DNA of 64,000 bases from JAGNXB01 sp942490895 (GTDB lineage Bacteria > Bacteroidota > Bacteroidia > Chitinophagales > Saprospiraceae), in assembly GCA_942490895.1 (NCBI GenBank), contig CALNZC010000094.1, positions 124,001 through 188,000 of the forward strand. Direction: 5' to 3'. The notes beneath the pieces were generated by a model. The model saw only the letters and a list, made by a program, of their open reading frames with translations, did not search any database and was not told the DNA's origin. Each line of letters opens with the position of its first letter. The first letter of the stretch is position 1. The translations under genes were made by a program, and so were the position numbers. Below, in pieces: positions 35,847 to 44,601 of this stretch.

Positions 35847-37103
35847 TCAACTGCGCATCGCCTCCACCGGATCCATGCGTGCTGCCTGAAGAGCCGGTAT
35901 TAATCCCGAGAGGATTCCGATCACTGCGGATACGCTGATCCCGATAAATACATTTTGCCAGGACAGGAACATCGGGAAGTCGGCTACTGCCTCAATCCCC
36001 TTAATCACGGCCAGGACCAGCAGTAATCCGGCTACTCCCCCGATAATGCAGAGAATCACAGCTTCCACCAGAAATTCAAGGAGGATAAAGACCGATTTTG
36101 CTCCCAGCGCTTTTTTAATGCCGATAAGATGTGTCCGTTCCTTTACTGAAACAAACATAATATTGGCCACACTGAACATGCCCACAAAGAGGGCAAAAAT
36201 GCCAATGGCCATACCGGCCAGGTTGAGGACACTGAAGAGACTATCCAACAGCGATGTGAGGATGGACATCTCATTCACAGCGAAATTATTATTCTGACGC
36301 GGGGACAACCGTCGGCTAGAGCGCATGACACCGATCACCTCGTCTGTCACCGTTTCCATGTCCGAATCTTTGTAGGCTTTTACTGCAACCATTCCACCGC
36401 CATAGTTTCCGGCTTGGCGGACATTGGCAATCTGACGGGCTAATGGATAGGAGATCATGACCGCTCGGTCGAAATCCATGACTTTGATCAGATCTTTTCC
36501 GGAAGGTTCGATCAGACCGATCACCTTGAGTTTATGGCCATTGACTTTGATCTCCTTTCCGATGGGATCCAGATTACCGAAAAGCATCTCTGCAATCCGG
36601 GCACCGATCACGGTGACACGACTGCCGGTTTGATATTCGATGGATGAAAAGTACCGACCGTCTGAATACTGGAGATTGAAGAGGTTGGAGTAATCTTCTG
36701 TTCCAGCAATGAGATAGGCCCTGTCGACGCTACTGGCACCATACTTAACCGGCTTTGCTCCCAGGAAAAGAGAATAGGTCACAAATTCAGAGCTCTGACT
36801 ATTTGCTTTGATAGCCTTGTAATCCTGGTAACTGGGATCGGGCCTTCGCAGGTATTTCCAGTAATTCGCATTGGGATCCTCATTCCAGGGCTGCTTCGTG
36901 ACATAGAGGACATCATCTCCAAGTTTCTCCAGGCTCTGTTTGATATTACTCTCCAGACTATCGACTGCAGATTTGATCGACATGATACAGAAGATCCCGA
37001 TGGTGATCCCCAACAGCGAAAGGAGACTGCGTGTCCTGTTGTAACGCAACTCATTCAAGGCCTGTAAAAAACTGGCGGGTAAGGATTGGAGGACGGCTCT
37101 CAT
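35847..37103 (-). CDS. FtsX/MacB-family ABC transporter permease
   Basis: 418 aa with four membrane helices in the MacB arrangement: one after the N-terminus ('LLSLLGITIGIFCIMSIKSA'), a large extracytoplasmic domain, then three C-terminal helices ('GIFALFVGMFSVANIMFVSV', 'EFLVEAVILCIIGGVAGLLL' and the last before 'SGLIPALQAARMDPVEAMRS'). This last motif is typical of the family. No ATPase gene is adjacent. The ATG at 37103 is chosen because the earlier in-frame start lies inside the TATCTTTG box. Confidence 0.9.
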   Translation of the reverse strand: MRAVLQSLPASFLQALNELRYNRTRSLLSLLGITIGIFCIMSIKSAVDSLESNIKQSLEKLGDDVLYVTKQPWNEDPNANYWKYLRRPDPSYQDYKAIKANSQSSEFVTYSLFLGAKPVKYGASSVDRAYLIAGTEDYSNLFNLQYSDGRYFSSIEYQTGSRVTVIGARIAEMLFGNLDPIGKEIKVNGHKLKVIGLIEPSGKDLIKVMDFDRAVMISYPLARQIANVRQAGNYGGGMVAVKAYKDSDMETVTDEVIGVMRSSRRLSPRQNNNFAVNEMSILTSLLDSLFSVLNLAGMAIGIFALFVGMFSVANIMFVSVKERTHLIGIKKALGAKSVFILLEFLVEAVILCIIGGVAGLLLVLAVIKGIEAVADFPMFLSWQNVFIGISVSAVIGILSGLIPALQAARMDPVEAMRS

Positions 37104-37109
37104 CACAAC

Positions 37110-37117
37110 CAAAGATA
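37110..37117 (-). promoter_or_regulatory. -7 box of the MacB-like permease gene
   Basis: Minus strand TATCTTTG followed by GTTGTG and the ATG at 37103 (6 nt). Confidence 0.6.
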
Positions 37118-37213
37118 CTGTCGGTCAGGCGGTGTAGAAAATCCTTTCGATGAATGATAGCCAGAAGGTGCTCAACAACCCAAGTCTGACGATAAAGCGT
37201 TTTGTAGAGGTGC

Positions 37214-38428
37214 TTATCGGATCAAAGAAAAGCTGCCCAGGCTCTCATAAAACTCGCCTTTGCATAAATATCGGGCTTTGTACACGTAGATACCCGGGAT
37301 CAATGCATCCCCTTTAAACGTGCCATTCCACTTCTCGTATGCATCTGTCGTTGAAAACACACGAGTGCCCCACCGATCATAAATCTCGAAATAATCCAGG
37401 CCCTCGAGGGCCACTGGATTACTGATTCCATATTCCTCATTGAGTTGATCACCGTTTGGCGTAAAGGCACTCGGCAGGAGAAGGCGGTCGCAGCTGAGAT
37501 CCGCAGGGTCAACGACTTCGACATAAACCGTATCGGTTGCCGTGCATCCTCCCTGGACAAAGTTGACCTGATATCGTCCGGATACCGTCGGGCTGATCAC
37601 TGGCTCTTGTTGAGTTGGGTCACTCACCCCTGTACTGGGCAGCCAGGCGAATGTGGTCGCACAAGTGCCCGATGTTTGCACCTGGAAGGACTCTCCAAGA
37701 TAGATCACCGTATCACGGGTCAGAATAATATCCCGGGGGATATACAACGCTTTGATATCCTCTTCAGGAAGCGAGCGATCATAGACCCGGAACTCATCCA
37801 GATGGCCACGATAACGAATCTGTCCCGCGCCAAGGCATGGACTTGCTGCAAGGGCCAGTTGGGCATTATTTTTTATCTGGATTCTGTCGGCTGCGGATTC
37901 TTCTTTGACAAATTCTCCATCGACATAGAGGAGGATTTTGGTTGCTCGGCGCACGACAACAATGTAGTACCAACAACGACCAGGAGGCAATCGATAGTCC
38001 ATTTTGACCTGCAGGGTTGGATCCTCACTCACCAGGATTCCCAATGTTCGACTGGAAGGGGTGTATGTAATCGCGAGTGCATTATCCTCGTCACAGTCCT
38101 CCCGCTTGGACAGGATATCATAGATCCCGGAGGACGATTCTGGTCGAAAGTAAAAGCTGAAGCTGAAATCGGCTTTTTGCAAACGGTTGACCGAAATATC
38201 ACCGAGTAAAGTGAGAAAGTTGACACTTCCATCAAAACTGAGGGCGTTGCCATCCGGACCACAGACAAAGGTCGTGTCTCCATCAAAAAAGATGACATTT
38301 CCGTAACCACTCTCATCTTTGAGACTGTCATTAAAGGACAGATTGGTCACCAGGTTTGCAGTGAGCTGAGCCTGCAATGAAGTGGTTAACCCGAAGGTCA
38401 AGAAAAGAAGAAAACTGTGTACGCGCAT
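37214..38428 (-). CDS. Secreted LamG-like protein with T9SS type B (CHU_C) sorting domain
   Basis: 404 aa with signal peptide (MRVHSFLLFLTFGLTTSLQA). Residues about 25-215 are a LamG/concanavalin-like jelly roll ('LVTNLSFNDSLKDESGYGN', 'GHLDEFRVYDRSLPEEDIKA'). A PKD/Ig-like segment follows, ending 'VSGRYQVNFVQGGCTATDTV'. The C-terminus 'LPSAFTPNGDQLNEEYGI' to 'GIYVYKARYLCKGEFYESLG' is the gliding-motility-associated type B sorting domain. Expected at the cell surface; ligand unknown. Confidence 0.88.
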   Translation of the reverse strand: MRVHSFLLFLTFGLTTSLQAQLTANLVTNLSFNDSLKDESGYGNVIFFDGDTTFVCGPDGNALSFDGSVNFLTLLGDISVNRLQKADFSFSFYFRPESSSGIYDILSKREDCDEDNALAITYTPSSRTLGILVSEDPTLQVKMDYRLPPGRCWYYIVVVRRATKILLYVDGEFVKEESAADRIQIKNNAQLALAASPCLGAGQIRYRGHLDEFRVYDRSLPEEDIKALYIPRDIILTRDTVIYLGESFQVQTSGTCATTFAWLPSTGVSDPTQQEPVISPTVSGRYQVNFVQGGCTATDTVYVEVVDPADLSCDRLLLPSAFTPNGDQLNEEYGISNPVALEGLDYFEIYDRWGTRVFSTTDAYEKWNGTFKGDALIPGIYVYKARYLCKGEFYESLGSFSLIR

Positions 38429-38482
38429 AACCATAAGAAACCTGATCGGGGTGAAAACGTTGCTTGGACGGTCTGGATTATC

Positions 38483-38800
38483 CTATTTACCAAATAAACT
38501 GCCCAAACCACCAAGGGCGCCCAGTCCACCGGGCAATACTGAGCTCATCCACTCCTGCACCATCTCCTGTTCCAGGACGGTGGCCTGTCGGATCGCTTCA
38601 TTCAAAGCCAGGATCAGATGGTCTTCTACCTGATCGGCATCCGCATAGTTGGGATGCGCCCTGTTGATGTTCACGGATCGCACTTCTTTATTTCCAGCCA
38701 GGCGTACGGTCACCAGCCCATCACCTGAGGATACCTCAAGGGTGTGGCCGGCCAATTTCTCCTGGACAGCTTTCTGTTGTTCTTCGATCTGTTGGAACAT
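38483..38800 (-). CDS. YbaB/EbfC-family nucleoid-associated protein
   Basis: 105 aa from the ATG at 38800: helical 'MFQQIEEQQKAVQEKLAG', then 'EVSSGDGLVTVRLAGNKEVR', then helices ending in a Gly-rich tail. The small DNA-binding YbaB fold; in Bacteroidota this family is more divergent than in E. coli. A 15-residue in-frame extension to 38845 overlaps the promoter and is rejected. Confidence 0.82.
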   Translation of the reverse strand: MFQQIEEQQKAVQEKLAGHTLEVSSGDGLVTVRLAGNKEVRSVNINRAHPNYADADQVEDHLILALNEAIRQATVLEQEMVQEWMSSVLPGGLGALGGLGSLFGK

Positions 38801-38820
38801 AGGATGTCGTCTTTGCGGCG

Positions 38821-38849
38821 CAAAGGTACGATCCTTGAGGATCATTCAA
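38821..38849 (-). promoter_or_regulatory. Promoter of the YbaB-family gene
   Basis: Minus strand TACCTTTG (38828-38821) with TTG at 38849-38847, spacing 18 bp. It lies over the 3' end of the upstream gene (stop at 38842). Confidence 0.6.
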
Positions 38850-39606
38850 CATGGCCAGGTGGCCTTTCCGCGGAATAACAATCCCATTGGGCCTCTTCGA
38901 CTGGATGCCGGCTATAGAGGTCTCGAACCTCTTCGTCTGAAAACGGAATACTGTATACCCGAAGTTCATCGACCATTCCTTTCAACGGAAAGCGGGAAGG
39001 TCCTGCTCGCCCTGCCGGTCGAGCAATGTACAATGGTGTGGCATTGCTGATGTCTACATTCTTACAGCGTCTCACTTGATGGATCAACTGGCCGTTGTGG
39101 AAGCCTTTGGTAAGGGCCCCATCCCGGACCAGTGTCAAATGATGCCACTTCCCCGTATCCAGGGGGACTTCCAGGGGGATCATCCTTCGGATGGAATCTT
39201 CCATCAGGTGGAATGTCACTGTGTTGCCAACCGGATCATAGATGGCCTCCCAGCCAGCAGGTGATCGCTCGGGTTCATATGTGGAGAAGATGACCTGTTT
39301 GAACACCTGGTCCGGCCAAACCCGCAGATAAAAGCTGACCGTCAGGTCAGATGTACTGAAATACCGACTCAAGGGTCCTTCCAACAGGGCATAGTCGGTC
39401 CCTCCCGAAAAAAGGAGACCGTCCTGATCGACGCCACACCAGCAGCCCACGCCGCCCAGCATGCGAACATCTTCATTCAAGGCCGTATGATCGGAACGAT
39501 CACAACCGTTAAACGAGTAAAACGCAACGAGTGCCTCTTCTGGCATCTGCGCCTGGAGGCCCGTTTCAAGGCATAATAAGATCAGGATTTGTACCCAGCG
39601 TCCCAT
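38842..39606 (-). CDS. Secreted LamG-like protein without sorting domain
   Basis: 254 aa from the ATG at 39606 (signal 'MGRWVQILILLCLETGLQAQ'). A single LamG/concanavalin-like fold: 'LVAFYSFNGCDRSDHTALNE', 'GTDYALLEGPLSRYFSTSDL', 'GMVDELRVYSIPFSDEEVRD'. The arrangement resembles the N-terminal part of the neighbour at 37214-38428 but no T9SS domain follows, so it is likely periplasmic or released otherwise. An in-frame extension to 39768 has no signal peptide and overlaps the next gene. Confidence 0.75.
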   Translation of the reverse strand: MGRWVQILILLCLETGLQAQMPEEALVAFYSFNGCDRSDHTALNEDVRMLGGVGCWCGVDQDGLLFSGGTDYALLEGPLSRYFSTSDLTVSFYLRVWPDQVFKQVIFSTYEPERSPAGWEAIYDPVGNTVTFHLMEDSIRRMIPLEVPLDTGKWHHLTLVRDGALTKGFHNGQLIHQVRRCKNVDISNATPLYIARPAGRAGPSRFPLKGMVDELRVYSIPFSDEEVRDLYSRHPVEEAQWDCYSAERPPGHVE

Positions 39607-39730
39607 ACCTCCAAGATGCACAAAAAGAGGGGAACACACAAGGCGACTTGAGGACATCTCTATCCACACCACTTCATGATCAAGCGAATTTTCTGACTCG
39701 CTCACCAGAGAGGAGCCTCTTCCGATCCTC

Positions 39731-40867
39731 CTAGAACTTGGCGAAGGTGGCCACAGCCCATCCGCCATGATCCTGTCGTGCCCGGATAATGTACTGACCT
39801 GAAGGCAGGTCTGCGAGTGGAACCTCCACCTGACCTGTAAAGGCTCCTTTCATCGTTTTAACGAGCAGGCCGCTGGCATCCAAAACCTCGATGTCCTGGA
39901 ACAGCCCATTCCCTAAGGAGAGCGTAGCTATGAAGACGACTGGATTGGGGAAGAGCTCCAGCGTGGTTTCTCCTTTCGCCGGATCGATTGAAGAGGTAAA
40001 GGCGTCTGTCACCACAAAATCGGCCGCAAAAGTACCTGAGGGTACATCGTATTCCATCTTGAGATCAGCGCCGGTCAATGTGGTCGAGTGAATCACCGTC
40101 CCGGTGGTAGACCAATAGACTCGTCCATTGTGCAGAGAGAGGTAATTATGAGGCTCCATATCGCTATGGAGGGTTTCAGTGGCAAACGTTTCCAGATTGG
40201 TCCGGTTGATGGAAGAGGGCTCCTGGGTCAAATTGTAGGTCCAGTAGATCCAGGTATTGGTCTCATCAATGGCGATATCACCCACTCGTCCACCCGCAAC
40301 GTATACGGATGATGGCATTTCAGCCGGGGACCAGGTTCCCAGATCGGTATAGTTGATCTGCCCACCACCAATGGTATAAAAGAGGAGTCCATGGGCTTCA
40401 TCGACAGCCAAAACCGGTGTCCATCCGGTGAGGAACGACTGTCCGGGGCCGACCTGTTCGATATTTGTACCATCGAGGTTGGCCCGCTGGATCAATTTGG
40501 TGTCTTTATCCAGGAAGTAAATTTTGCCCGCTCCGAGGTCAAAGTCCATATCGACGATCTTGTCGAGGCCAGTGGTGATCACTGGTGTATAAGTCTTGGA
40601 TGAGGGGTTGTACCGCATGATGCGATCGGTCGCCAGGTATTTGTCATAAGCCACATAGAATACCTTTTCTTCCGGATGATAGGTAATGCAATCATAGATA
40701 TCATAGGGAAGTCCGCCGCTCAGGTCACGATGATCTGTGACCATGCCTGTTTGCATATCGTGCTCCTGAAATTTGAAATAGAGATTGTCCACCAGGAACA
40801 GGCTTTGAGCGGAGAGGGTTCCGGCGATCAACAGACAAGTGAGTAGAGGAAGTATCGTTCTGAACAT
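39731..40867 (-). CDS. Secreted YWTD-propeller-like protein with T9SS type A sorting domain
   Basis: 378 aa from the ATG at 40867 (signal 'MFRTILPLLTCLLIAGTLSA'). Repeats such as 'GKIYFLDKDTKLIQRANLDG', 'GLLFYTIGGG', 'IAIDETNTWIYWTYN' and 'VYWSTTGTVIHSTTL' fit a six-bladed YWTD/NHL-type propeller. The last 75 residues ('LELFPNPVVFIATLSLGN' to 'LPSGQYIIRARQ') are a type A sorting domain. Surface protein of unknown ligand, divergent from tatC. Confidence 0.85.
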   Translation of the reverse strand: MFRTILPLLTCLLIAGTLSAQSLFLVDNLYFKFQEHDMQTGMVTDHRDLSGGLPYDIYDCITYHPEEKVFYVAYDKYLATDRIMRYNPSSKTYTPVITTGLDKIVDMDFDLGAGKIYFLDKDTKLIQRANLDGTNIEQVGPGQSFLTGWTPVLAVDEAHGLLFYTIGGGQINYTDLGTWSPAEMPSSVYVAGGRVGDIAIDETNTWIYWTYNLTQEPSSINRTNLETFATETLHSDMEPHNYLSLHNGRVYWSTTGTVIHSTTLTGADLKMEYDVPSGTFAADFVVTDAFTSSIDPAKGETTLELFPNPVVFIATLSLGNGLFQDIEVLDASGLLVKTMKGAFTGQVEVPLADLPSGQYIIRARQDHGGWAVATFAKF

Positions 40868-40994
40868 GGGGTTAAGATTGTAAGGCAAGGAAATTTTACG
40901 AGGGCCAAAAATAGAAGAAGTCCGGAAAGTATAGGCTTCAGGGTTGAAGAAACTCCAGTTTCAATGAATTCAACTGAACGAACAAACCTTTCAC

Positions 40995-41002
40995 TATTTT
41001 TG
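40995..41002 (+). promoter_or_regulatory. -7 box of tatC
   Basis: TATTTTTG with only CCCCG before the ATG at 41008; ACTG near 40973 could be a weak -33. Confidence 0.6.
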
Positions 41003-41007
41003 CCCCG

Positions 41008-41844
41008 ATGGCTGAAGAAGAAACCAAAGAGTCCTCTGGTCAACCGGAGATGACCTTCCTGGATCACCTGGATCATTTGCGCATGCATATCCTGCGATCG
41101 CTGGTGGCTGTGGTGGTATTTGCTATTGTGGTTTTTCTGAACAAGGACTTTGTCTTCGACACGGTCATTTTCGGCCCGCGGTCCCCAAACTTCCCCACTT
41201 ATCGGATCCTCTGCTGGTTGTCCGACACCTTGTGTTTGCAACCGCCCGATTTTCAGATCCTGACACGTGAACTGGGGGAGCAGTTCATGATCCATATCAA
41301 GAGCTCCTTCTGGATCGGGTTTATGGTGGCCTTCCCCTATGTGTTCTATGAGTTCTGGCGCTTCATTCGCCCGGGTTTATATCCACGTGAGCAAAAGGCC
41401 GCCCGGGGAATCGTCTTTGTCTGTTCAGTCCTTTTTACGATTGGTGTCCTGTTCGGGTATTTTTTCATTGCCCCTTTTGCAATCACATTTTTGGGCTCTT
41501 ATTCTGTCGGAACAGTGGTTTCCACGCCCAGCCTGGCTTCTTATGTCGATTACCTGACCATGCTGACCATTCCTGTCGGTCTAGTTTTCGAATTGCCTGT
41601 AGTGGCCTGGTTCCTCTCCAAGATCGGGATTCTGTATCCCTCCTTTTTGAGGACCTACCGTCGTCATGCCTTGATCGTCATCATTATTTTGGCAGCGGTG
41701 ATCACACCGCCGGATGTGACCTCCCAGATGATCCTGTCCATACCCTTGTATGCATTATATGAAGTCAGTATCCTGATCTCCGCCCGAGTGGCCAAACAAA
41801 GGGAGGCAGAATGGGAAGCGGATGGAGATGAGTTAAAATCGTAG
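41008..41844 (+). CDS. tatC: Sec-independent translocase subunit TatC
   Basis: Inner-membrane receptor for twin-arginine signal peptides, six helices. 'MTFLDHLDHLRMHILRSLVA' is the conserved N-terminus, 'FPYVFYEFWRFIRPGLYPRE' the first-loop motif, and 'LPVVAWFLSKIGI' and 'IIILAAVITPPDVTSQMIL' match helices 4-5. 278 aa. A Bacteroidota-type longer first periplasmic loop is present. No tatA/B adjacent. Confidence 0.95.
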   Translation: MAEEETKESSGQPEMTFLDHLDHLRMHILRSLVAVVVFAIVVFLNKDFVFDTVIFGPRSPNFPTYRILCWLSDTLCLQPPDFQILTRELGEQFMIHIKSSFWIGFMVAFPYVFYEFWRFIRPGLYPREQKAARGIVFVCSVLFTIGVLFGYFFIAPFAITFLGSYSVGTVVSTPSLASYVDYLTMLTIPVGLVFELPVVAWFLSKIGILYPSFLRTYRRHALIVIIILAAVITPPDVTSQMILSIPLYALYEVSILISARVAKQREAEWEADGDELKS

Positions 41845-41851
41845 GCGTTTT

Positions 41852-42301
41852 ATGTACCAACTATCCTCTTCCTCCACGTTGATCCTGCGATTGTTCATCC
41901 CGACCATTTGGGTTGTGTTTTTTGGATCCTTTGCCGTTGTAGGTTGGATGACCTCCGAAGATTTTGTCGGTCCATTTCAGACTGCCCAGTACAAGATCAT
42001 CACGACATTGTTTGTTTTGGTGGGAATCATCCTGATTCGCCTCTCTTTCTGGCGGCTACATCGGGTGGATGCCGATCCGGATCATCTTTATGTTTCCAAT
42101 TATCTGAAGACCTATAAGTACTCGCTGGAGTCTATGGAGCAGATCAGCATTCGGCATTATGGCTTGTTCTATTTAGGTCGGGTGGACTTGGTGGCCAAAG
42201 GGAAATTAGGTCGAAAGATCTGGTTTGTTCCATCCCAGAAACGGATCGAGCAGTTTCTGCGGAATAATCCAACCTGGATGGATTTGGTAAAATGGCGTTG
42301 A
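41852..42301 (+). CDS. Small two-helix membrane protein with PH-like tail
   Basis: 149 aa: two N-terminal membrane helices ('LRLFIPTIWVVFFGSFAVVG', 'IITTLFVLVGIILIRLSF') then about 80 residues of beta-strand pattern ('DHLYVSNYLKTYKYSLESME') as in bacterial PH-domain membrane proteins. Seven bases after tatC, so probably co-transcribed. Function unknown. Confidence 0.75.
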   Translation: MYQLSSSSTLILRLFIPTIWVVFFGSFAVVGWMTSEDFVGPFQTAQYKIITTLFVLVGIILIRLSFWRLHRVDADPDHLYVSNYLKTYKYSLESMEQISIRHYGLFYLGRVDLVAKGKLGRKIWFVPSQKRIEQFLRNNPTWMDLVKWR

Positions 42302-42843
42302 TTGCCAGGGGGGGGGGAGTCGTTTTCAGGGTTGTTTTGTCCCCATTTTTGCAGGGAAAACATATCGCCAAAACAGATCTGGCGGATCTAATTACCCCGG
42401 GCTTAAGCCCGGGGCTATTGACGTATTTCTCCAGATCAGCAAGGTGTTATCATTCGGGATAAACAATTATGGAGATTGAAAATCCCAGATTACGGTCGAT
42501 CCATATCCAATCGATAGTGCTACAAACATTAGCTTTCCGCACATTGCCGTAGAGCCGTTATTTTTCATTTTGCAGCATAAACGAATTAAACGCCTCCTCC
42601 AATCGGCGCCAGCATCCCGTGTCCCCCTCGTACCCAAGTATTCTCCCGGAGACAATTGTCCATAGGCAGGGGTGGACCGGCACCGAACTGACCAAACAAA
42701 CCAGTATAATGCCACTCCTGCCGGGCCGGGGGAGGACCTGGCTTTTCCGCCTTAACTCAATACCTCCCACTCCCCAAGCGAACAGCGAGCGGCCACGGTT
42801 CCTCGGGGCGAATACCCCAGGCGAGTCTTCTTATACCTCTGGC
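42302..42843 (+). other. Intergenic with poly-G tract and perfect palindrome
   Basis: No gene seen. Holds a run of ten G (42308-42317) immediately after the upstream stop and a 20-bp perfect palindrome at 42395-42414. Otherwise unremarkable; the 42560-42840 part has weak open frames lacking any family signal. Confidence 0.55.
42395..42414. repeat. Perfect 20-bp palindrome
   Basis: CCCCGGGCTTAAGCCCGGGG. It resembles the 'AGCCCCGGGC' element at 47243-47252 and is probably a member of a dispersed palindromic repeat family. Confidence 0.7.
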
Positions 42844-44397
42844 TTATTTCGACTCCAGAACGATAAAGGGGCAGATCATTTCTTCCAGGGAGATTCCTCC
42901 ATGTTGGAAGGTATTCTTGAAATAATTGTGGTAGTAGGTATAATTGTTCGGGTACAGGAAAAAACGGTCATCCTTGGCGAAGATGAATGCGGAACTCACA
43001 TTCGGGCGAGGCAAACCGACTTTGTCCGGGTCTCGAATTTCCAAGACATCCTTGGCTTCATATTGCAGGTTCTTTCCAACCTTATACCGGAGGTTAGTGG
43101 TTGTATCCCGATCTCCGACCACCTTCGTCGGGGTTTTCACCCGGATGGTTCCGTGATCAGTCGTGATAATCATGCGCAGTGGCTTCTTTTCCGACCAGCG
43201 CTGCATAGCTGCCCATAGCGGCGAGTGGAGGAACCAACTCTGGGTGAGGGATCGATAGGCGGTCTCATCACCTGCCAATTCCTTCAACACATCCATCTCC
43301 GTCCGGGCATGGGAGATCATGTCTATAAAATTATAGACAATGGCGGTGAAGTCGTACTGCAAATAGTCGGCGGCACTATCCTGTAACATCCGTGCACCAT
43401 GCAGATTGGTGACCTTTTGGTAGGTCCATTTCAATGGCTTGTGAATGGCTTTCTTGATCTGTTTTCCCAACAGGTCATTTTCAAATTGATTCTTGCCACC
43501 TTCCTCTGCGTCATTGCGCCACCAATCCGGATAATGCTTGGCAATCTCCGATGGCAACATTCCGCTGAAAATGGCATTTCGGCTGTATTGGGTCGTCGTG
43601 GGCAGGATGCTGAAAAAGTGCTCCTCATCTGTGATCCGGAATTGTTCAGAAATGATCGGTGCCAGGATCTTCCACTGGTCATACCGAAGATTGTCCAACA
43701 GGATAAAAATAGTGGGCCGGTCGTCGGTCAGGCGAGGAAAGACTTTTTCTCTCATCAGATTCCAGGACATGGTCGGCGCGGTCTTCGGGTCTGCGATCCA
43801 ATCGTGATAATTGCGATCTACAAAACGGGAGAACTCTGCGTTGGCCTCTGATTTCTGGGTATTGAGGATCTCAGACATATCCTGGCTGCGGGAGTGATCC
43901 ATTTTCATCTCCCAATTCATGATCTTCTTGTAGATGTCCACCCATTCTTCCACGGAACCGGCCATGTTGATATCCATCAGAATAGATCGAAAATCCTGCT
44001 GATAGCCGGTCATCACTTTCTCGCTGACCAATCGTTTGTTCTCCGTCAGTTTTTTAATGGTCAGCAGAATCTGGTTGGGGTTTACCGGTTTGATCAAGTA
44101 GTCGGAAATCCGGCTGCCAATCGCTTCTTCCATGACGGTTTCCGCCTCATTTTTAGTGATCATGACGATCGGGATATTCGGATAGGTATCCTTGATCTTG
44201 CTGAGGGTTTCCAGACCAGATAGTCCGGGCATGGATTCATCCAGGAAAATAAGGTCCAGGTCTTTATGTAAGCCACATTCTTCAATGGCATCATACCCGT
44301 TGGAAACGGTTATCACTTCGTATCCTTTTTCCTGAAGGAAGAGGACCTGTGGCTTGAGGATATCGATTTCGTCGTCAGCCCAAAGGATCTTTGGCAT
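42844..44397 (-). CDS. porX: PorX-type response regulator with PglZ domain
   Basis: Regulator tied to the type IX secretion system. 517 aa from the ATG at 44397, nearly the length of P. gingivalis PorX. Receiver domain: 'ILWADDEIDILKPQ', phospho-acceptor Asp53 in 'IFLDESMPG', conserved Lys in 'DYLIKPVNP'. A helical linker is followed by an alkaline-phosphatase-like PglZ domain ('TIFILLDNLRYDQWK', 'LPTTTQYSRNAIFSGMLPSE', 'MIITTDHGTIRVKTPTKVVG'). PorX of P. gingivalis and Flavobacterium is reported to hydrolyse cyclic oligonucleotides. The PorY kinase gene is not in the window. Divergent from an HD hydrolase. Start at 44442 rejected: no receiver-domain sequence there. Confidence 0.93.
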   Translation of the reverse strand: MPKILWADDEIDILKPQVLFLQEKGYEVITVSNGYDAIEECGLHKDLDLIFLDESMPGLSGLETLSKIKDTYPNIPIVMITKNEAETVMEEAIGSRISDYLIKPVNPNQILLTIKKLTENKRLVSEKVMTGYQQDFRSILMDINMAGSVEEWVDIYKKIMNWEMKMDHSRSQDMSEILNTQKSEANAEFSRFVDRNYHDWIADPKTAPTMSWNLMREKVFPRLTDDRPTIFILLDNLRYDQWKILAPIISEQFRITDEEHFFSILPTTTQYSRNAIFSGMLPSEIAKHYPDWWRNDAEEGGKNQFENDLLGKQIKKAIHKPLKWTYQKVTNLHGARMLQDSAADYLQYDFTAIVYNFIDMISHARTEMDVLKELAGDETAYRSLTQSWFLHSPLWAAMQRWSEKKPLRMIITTDHGTIRVKTPTKVVGDRDTTTNLRYKVGKNLQYEAKDVLEIRDPDKVGLPRPNVSSAFIFAKDDRFFLYPNNYTYYHNYFKNTFQHGGISLEEMICPFIVLESK

Positions 44398-44557
44398 ATG
44401 TTGGTGTTCTTCGTTCTCAATGAAAGATGAATGATCTGGCACGTTCTGTCATTCTGTGTCCAGCCTTCACCTGTAATTTGGATTCCTATTGTTAAGTACG
44501 GCAATTTCCCCAAACTGATTCCCTTTTGGGGAAGAAGAGCAGGTGAACCTTTCGCCT

Positions 44558-44565
44558 TACCTTTG
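44558..44565 (+). promoter_or_regulatory. -7 box of the HD hydrolase gene
   Basis: TACCTTTG, 36 nt before the ATG at 44602. No clear -33. Confidence 0.45.
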
Positions 44566-44601
44566 CATGAACGAGCGCAAAACCCGTTTTCGTACGCCAC
44601 T